NCBI GenBank assembly: GCA_031285115.1
Contig: JAITWU010000055.1
Span: 1-18,062, forward strand
Direction of reading: 5' to 3'
Source of the DNA: Azonexus sp.
Lineage (GTDB): Bacteria; Pseudomonadota; Gammaproteobacteria; Burkholderiales; Rhodocyclaceae
Length of the DNA: 18,062 nucleotides
Part shown: positions 15,136-18,062 of the stretch, piece by piece
Position numbering within the stretch: the first letter of the stretch is position 1
How the letters are laid out: each line of letters opens with the position of its first letter
Translations under genes and position numbers: made by a program
The notes under the pieces: generated by a model
Told to the model about the DNA's origin: nothing
The model's database searches: none
What the model saw: the letters and a program-made list of their open reading frames with translations, nothing else

Positions 15136-16080
15136 TCAGGGTACAGGAGTCAGATAGGGAGAGAATTCGAGGTTAAGGGCGCGGCCCGTTTCGTCGAGGA
15201 GAAACTGGCGGAACTGGATACCGGCGGGCAGGAGGCGCTTGGTGTTCATGTGCACGACATTCCAGGTGCGCTCGACCGGCGTGCAGGCGGCATCCAGAAT
15301 CGCCACTTCGCCGATGCGCAACTCCAGCGACAGGGTATGCAGCGACAGGAGGCTGATACCCATCCCGGCCATCACCGCCTGTTTGATCGTTTCGTTGCTG
15401 CCCAGACTGATCGTGCGCCGGGGCGTAAATGACTGGTTCCTGAACATTTCTTCGGCCACCTGACGCGAACCGGAGCCTTCCTCACGCAACAGAAAAGTCT
15501 CGTCAGACAATTCCTGGAGGGGGAATTTTTTGCGCCCGCGCCAGGGATGATCGACCGGCGCGACCAGCACATAAGGGTGCGGGGCCATGACCTCGCCCTG
15601 CGCCTCGACTTCAAGCGGAATGCGCCCCATGACGGCGAGATCAATCATATTGTCCTGCAATTTTTGCAACAACATACTGCGGTTGCCAATCGTGAACTGC
15701 ACGTCGATCCCCGGATGCGCCTTGCCAAACTGGGCCAAGAGACGCGGCATGAAATACTTGGCAGTGCTGACCAGCCCGACCGACAGGAGACCGCTTTCGC
15801 CGCCGCTCAAGGCTTGCAGGCTGGCCTCGGCATCCTTGATTTCGCCGAGCACGCGCAAGGCATGATGCACCAGCAACTCCCCCGCCCCGGTCAACGCCAC
15901 ACCGCGCCCCATACGCTCGAACAGCGGCAGACCGACATTGCCTTCGAGCTGCTTCAACTGCATCGACACCGCTGGCGGCGTCAAATGCAACTCTTCCGCC
16001 GCCCGAACATAACTCTGATGGCGGGCGGCGACGACAAAAATCTGCAACTGGCGCAAGGTGAGGGTGCGGACGAAATTCAT
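15136..16080 (-). CDS. LysR-family transcriptional regulator, CbbR-like
   Basis: The 314-residue protein has an N-terminal winged helix-turn-helix (LTLRQLQIFVVAARHQSYVRAAEELHLTPPAVSMQLKQLE, about residues 8-47; only the pattern is diagnostic) and a two-lobed effector-binding domain (LLSVGLVSTAKYFMPRLL, GVMAPHPYVLVAP-type strands, SLGSNETIKQAVMAGMGISLLS). The helix-turn-helix and effector domain resemble CbbR/RbcR-type regulators, but no Calvin-cycle gene is in the window, so the target is unknown. It heads an apparent operon with the DUF3422 gene. A candidate LysR site lies 35 bp upstream of its start, fitting autoregulation. Confidence 0.9.
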   Translation of the reverse strand: MNFVRTLTLRQLQIFVVAARHQSYVRAAEELHLTPPAVSMQLKQLEGNVGLPLFERMGRGVALTGAGELLVHHALRVLGEIKDAEASLQALSGGESGLLSVGLVSTAKYFMPRLLAQFGKAHPGIDVQFTIGNRSMLLQKLQDNMIDLAVMGRIPLEVEAQGEVMAPHPYVLVAPVDHPWRGRKKFPLQELSDETFLLREEGSGSRQVAEEMFRNQSFTPRRTISLGSNETIKQAVMAGMGISLLSLHTLSLELRIGEVAILDAACTPVERTWNVVHMNTKRLLPAGIQFRQFLLDETGRALNLEFSPYLTPVP

Positions 16081-16114
16081 TGAAAGCTGAATGTTTCGGC
16101 AATGACGACAAGCG

Positions 16115-16129
16115 TTAGCTTAACTCTAA
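16115..16129. promoter_or_regulatory. Candidate LysR-type box (T-N11-A) upstream of the regulator
   Basis: TTAGCTTAACTCTAA is a dyad (TTAG-N7-CTAA) containing the T-N11-A pattern of LysR-type binding sites. It is centred about 42 bp upstream of the regulator start codon. A flanking 8-bp inverted repeat, TGAAAGCT (16081-16088) with AGCTTTCA (16130-16137), adds symmetry. Autoregulation by the adjacent gene product is inferred from position; the motif is short and can arise by chance. Confidence 0.35.
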
Positions 16130-16264
16130 AGCTTTCAACCGGAAAACAAATGACTGAAATTGACGGGGTAGTTCCCATCCTGCGCCACTTCACGCCAATG
16201 AAATTGCGGTTGATAGATATGAAGCAGCGGCCTTGAGCGGCGGGACTGTTACGGCATCTTGTTT

Positions 16265-16777
16265 TTACAAAAGGTTCCGGCATTGCTGCCGGAAGTAACT
16301 TTCCTGATCGGAGGTTAGTCCCAAGGTTGCAGTAATGCGGGTTTCGCATTCGCCTTGCAGCCCGACCGTACCTCGGTAGCACCCCACCTTCCGCTGTGCC
16401 TGACTCCATCCCGACAGGCCGGATGTCGCCGTGATCTTCATCAGACAGGCATGGATGCGATTACGGGTTTCCGAGTCATCGGGGCCACCACTGGTTTTTT
16501 GGGGCTGACCAAGTATCGCGGGTGGCGTCAGCTCGGTCGTGCTCGCTTGCTGGGCTTGAGCGATGATATTTTTCTGCCGTTGGAGATCGGCTCGGTGATC
16601 TCTGAGCGAAGCTGGATTGATATGCTCGCTGGGCGCGATGGAAACCGTTACCTTGCCTTCGTCACAGGGCAACGATGAAATCATTATTTTCCCGTTGGCG
16701 TTCCTGCACTTGTAGGCGTCGGCGTGGGTCAGGGAATAGGGCAAGAAAAACAACAATAAAAAGAAGTAAGGTCGCAT
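16265..16777 (-). CDS. Secreted DUF4124-domain protein of unknown function
   Basis: The 170-residue protein has a signal peptide (MRPYFFLLLFFLPYSLTHA) followed by a DUF4124-type segment (DAYKCRNANGKIMISSLPC) with two Cys, a polar Gln-rich helix (LQRQKNIIAQAQQ), and a C-terminal part with four Cys (HACLMK, VGCYRG, GECETR, QQCRNLL) that could form two disulfides. Base composition is visibly less G+C-rich than the neighbours. No clear ribosome binding site precedes the ATG. DUF4124 occurs in many proteobacterial periplasmic proteins without a known biochemical role. It stands alone, with gaps of about 185-200 bp on both sides. Confidence 0.7.
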   Translation of the reverse strand: MRPYFFLLLFFLPYSLTHADAYKCRNANGKIMISSLPCDEGKVTVSIAPSEHINPASLRDHRADLQRQKNIIAQAQQASTTELTPPAILGQPQKTSGGPDDSETRNRIHACLMKITATSGLSGWSQAQRKVGCYRGTVGLQGECETRITATLGLTSDQESYFRQQCRNLL

Positions 16778-16827
16778 TGCGGTGTAAATGGCCGTCCGGC
16801 TATTAGTTCAGCAATCAAACACACATC

Positions 16828-16850
16828 CCGTTCGGACTGAGCCTGTCGAA
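16828..16850. repeat. Fragment resembling a dispersed CTGAGCCTGTCGAA repeat
   Basis: The segment at 16828-16850, with core TTCGGACTGAGCCTGTCGAA, resembles one arm of a widespread proteobacterial intergenic inverted repeat. The matching arm is not found intact nearby, so it appears to be a solo or decayed copy. The rest of the 197-bp gap (16778-16974) shows nothing I can support. Confidence 0.4.
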
Positions 16851-16974
16851 ATCCGCTCTCCACACAGCCCTTCGCTCCTTCCTGACGCTCATGGCTCAGA
16901 AGGCGGGCACTGAGTGGCCACAAGATACATATTTGGTTGCTGGGTTAATAATCAAAAGGTGTGGTGAGAGTCAT

Positions 16975-17955
16975 TTATCTGTCCAATCCGATGATGCTCG
17001 ATTTGCGGAATTCGTCGCTGGGGAAGACGCGGCCACTCAGCAAAGTCTGGAAGATGTGTTTGAAAACCAGGCCGGGTTCGCCTTTTTTGGTTCCGGAGCG
17101 GAAATAGGAATGACCCTTGGGGTTGTCGTAGAGGGTGTTCACTTCGTCGCAGTCGATGGCGTAGACATTTTTCGGTGTCTTATCCATGTCTTCCGGCCCG
17201 GTGTGGCCGAGGCGGCGCGAGGCTTCGGCGTTTTTCAGGTTGGCGACCTTGCTGGCGCGCAGGGCGAGATCGTCGGAGGCGTAATAGACGACGACATTGC
17301 GCGAGGCGTGGCTGATGAGTTCGCCTTCCTCACCTTTGTGCAGTGATTCGTTGACGATGTCGGCAGCGACGAGAAAGGTGTTGCGAAAGAGCAGCGGCAG
17401 TCCCTGCGGCTGGTCGTAGCGCCGCCAGTTGGCGAGCGTCTGGCGCAGCACGCGGTTGCCCATCGAGTGGGCGAGGATGTTGATGCGTTTGAGGCAGGGA
17501 TCGTCTTCGGGATTGGCTGCGGCTGAATTGCGCCAGGCCATGAAACGCTGCATCAGGCGGGCGAAGGTGAAGGCGCTCTGGTCGGCGGCTTTCTGGTCAT
17601 CCCAGTAGTCCTTGATGATGCCAAGGTCGGCGTCGCACGGCCAGATCAGCGGCAGAACCAGGATTTCGCCGGGTTTTTGCTTGTCGCACAGCTTCTGGAG
17701 TTCTTCGGCATTGGCGAAAATGTCTTCGGGCAGGTTGGAGAAGCCGTGGATATAGATGAGAACCTGGCGGCATTTTGCCGTTTTCAGGGTTTGCAGCATC
17801 TGCATACTGCCGATTTCCTCATACTGCCCTTTTTTGTGACGCTGGCAGCAGAAGAAACTGCGCGAGGATGAGTTGTTTTGGAGGTCGAAAACAAAGTTTT
17901 TGTTGAATTCCGGCTCGGTGTTGATGGTCGGCATCCGGCTGGTAATGAACAGCAT
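16975..17955 (-). CDS. DUF900-type alpha/beta hydrolase
   Basis: The 326-residue protein has an alpha/beta-hydrolase core: oxyanion strand VLIYIHGFSN (about 65-74), nucleophile elbow AHSMG (GxSxG-like with Ala first), and a late His in GHSYF that may complete the triad with a preceding Asp (YAIDCDEVNTLYDN). Spacing of HGF and AHSMG matches the DUF900 family (predicted esterase/lipase-like hydrolases of unknown substrate). There is no signal peptide, so it is probably cytoplasmic. A strong ribosome binding site (GAGGAGA) precedes the ATG at 17955. It is not obviously linked to the neighbouring genes. Confidence 0.8.
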   Translation of the reverse strand: MLFITSRMPTINTEPEFNKNFVFDLQNNSSSRSFFCCQRHKKGQYEEIGSMQMLQTLKTAKCRQVLIYIHGFSNLPEDIFANAEELQKLCDKQKPGEILVLPLIWPCDADLGIIKDYWDDQKAADQSAFTFARLMQRFMAWRNSAAANPEDDPCLKRINILAHSMGNRVLRQTLANWRRYDQPQGLPLLFRNTFLVAADIVNESLHKGEEGELISHASRNVVVYYASDDLALRASKVANLKNAEASRRLGHTGPEDMDKTPKNVYAIDCDEVNTLYDNPKGHSYFRSGTKKGEPGLVFKHIFQTLLSGRVFPSDEFRKSSIIGLDR

Positions 17956-18004
17956 GGCGTTGTCTCCTCGGAAATGGCGGGCCTGCGGCGAAGGCCGGAT
18001 TTGA

Positions 18005-18033
18005 CGTTAGTGCGACCGGAGCGCCTATGTCAA
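18005..18033 (-). promoter_or_regulatory. Possible promoter of the hydrolase gene
   Basis: On the minus strand a perfect -35 hexamer, TTGACA (18033-18028), is followed at 17-18 bp by a poor -10 (CTAACG or TAACGT). The distance to the start codon at 17955 suits a short leader. The weak -10 makes this tentative. Confidence 0.25.
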
Positions 18034-18062
18034 TCGCATTTTGGCGTCTGGTTCGGCCAAAA

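Noticed and set aside
13716..15176. Plus-strand open frame of 486 codons
   Set aside because: Opposite the DUF3422 and purC genes; no recognisable protein features.

Overview
This window looks like chromosome of a high-G+C betaproteobacterium. A Rhodocyclales-type respiratory organism is my best guess, from the gene content and protein styles (DUF3422, DUF4124 proteins, a long-form PurC, a periplasmic molybdoenzyme, multiheme cytochromes). No rRNA or other taxonomic marker is present, so this is inference.

The left half (about 200-9846, + strand) reads as one regulated unit. A canonical-spacing sigma-54 (-24/-12) element at 239-255, with a near-consensus IHF site just upstream, precedes a small secreted protein (340-684), a possible 54-codon ORF (684-848) and a secreted methionine-rich repeat protein (845-1405) built from QKGMSGMSGMEG-type units. 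A strong UUCG-loop terminator-like hairpin (1417-1442) follows. Downstream, closely packed, are a pentaheme cytochrome c (1467-2336), a Tat-exported DmsA-family molybdopterin oxidoreductase (2333-4918), a DmsB-type four-cluster ferredoxin subunit (4931-5605), a TorD/DmsD-type chaperone (5602-6393), a membrane histidine kinase with a periplasmic CxxCH motif (6440-8512) and an NtrC-type regulator with GAFTGA (8509-9846). Most junctions are 4-bp GTGA overlaps. No DmsC-type membrane anchor is encoded; the cytochrome is the obvious candidate for electron delivery.

The main hypothesis is that the methionine-rich protein is an expendable periplasmic oxidant sink (or metal binder) and the Dms-like enzyme reduces sulfoxides, possibly the methionine sulfoxide formed in it. 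The heme-type sensor and sigma-54 regulator would switch the unit on. This resembles in logic the MrpX/YedY1 hypochlorite defence known from Azospira, but uses a different reductase family. It is an inference from gene order and composition. Ordinary DMSO/S-oxide respiration with an unrelated Met-rich protein remains the main alternative.

The right half (9926-17955, all - strand) is mostly housekeeping: a DUF4124/glutaredoxin-like periplasmic protein, oligopeptidase A (prlC), SAICAR synthase (purC), a DUF3422 membrane protein, a CbbR-like LysR regulator, a DUF4124 secreted protein and a DUF900-type alpha/beta hydrolase. The 302-bp gap upstream of prlC carries a perfect 31-bp inverted repeat of dispersed-repeat type. 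No tRNA, rRNA, CRISPR array, transposase or prophage gene was seen.
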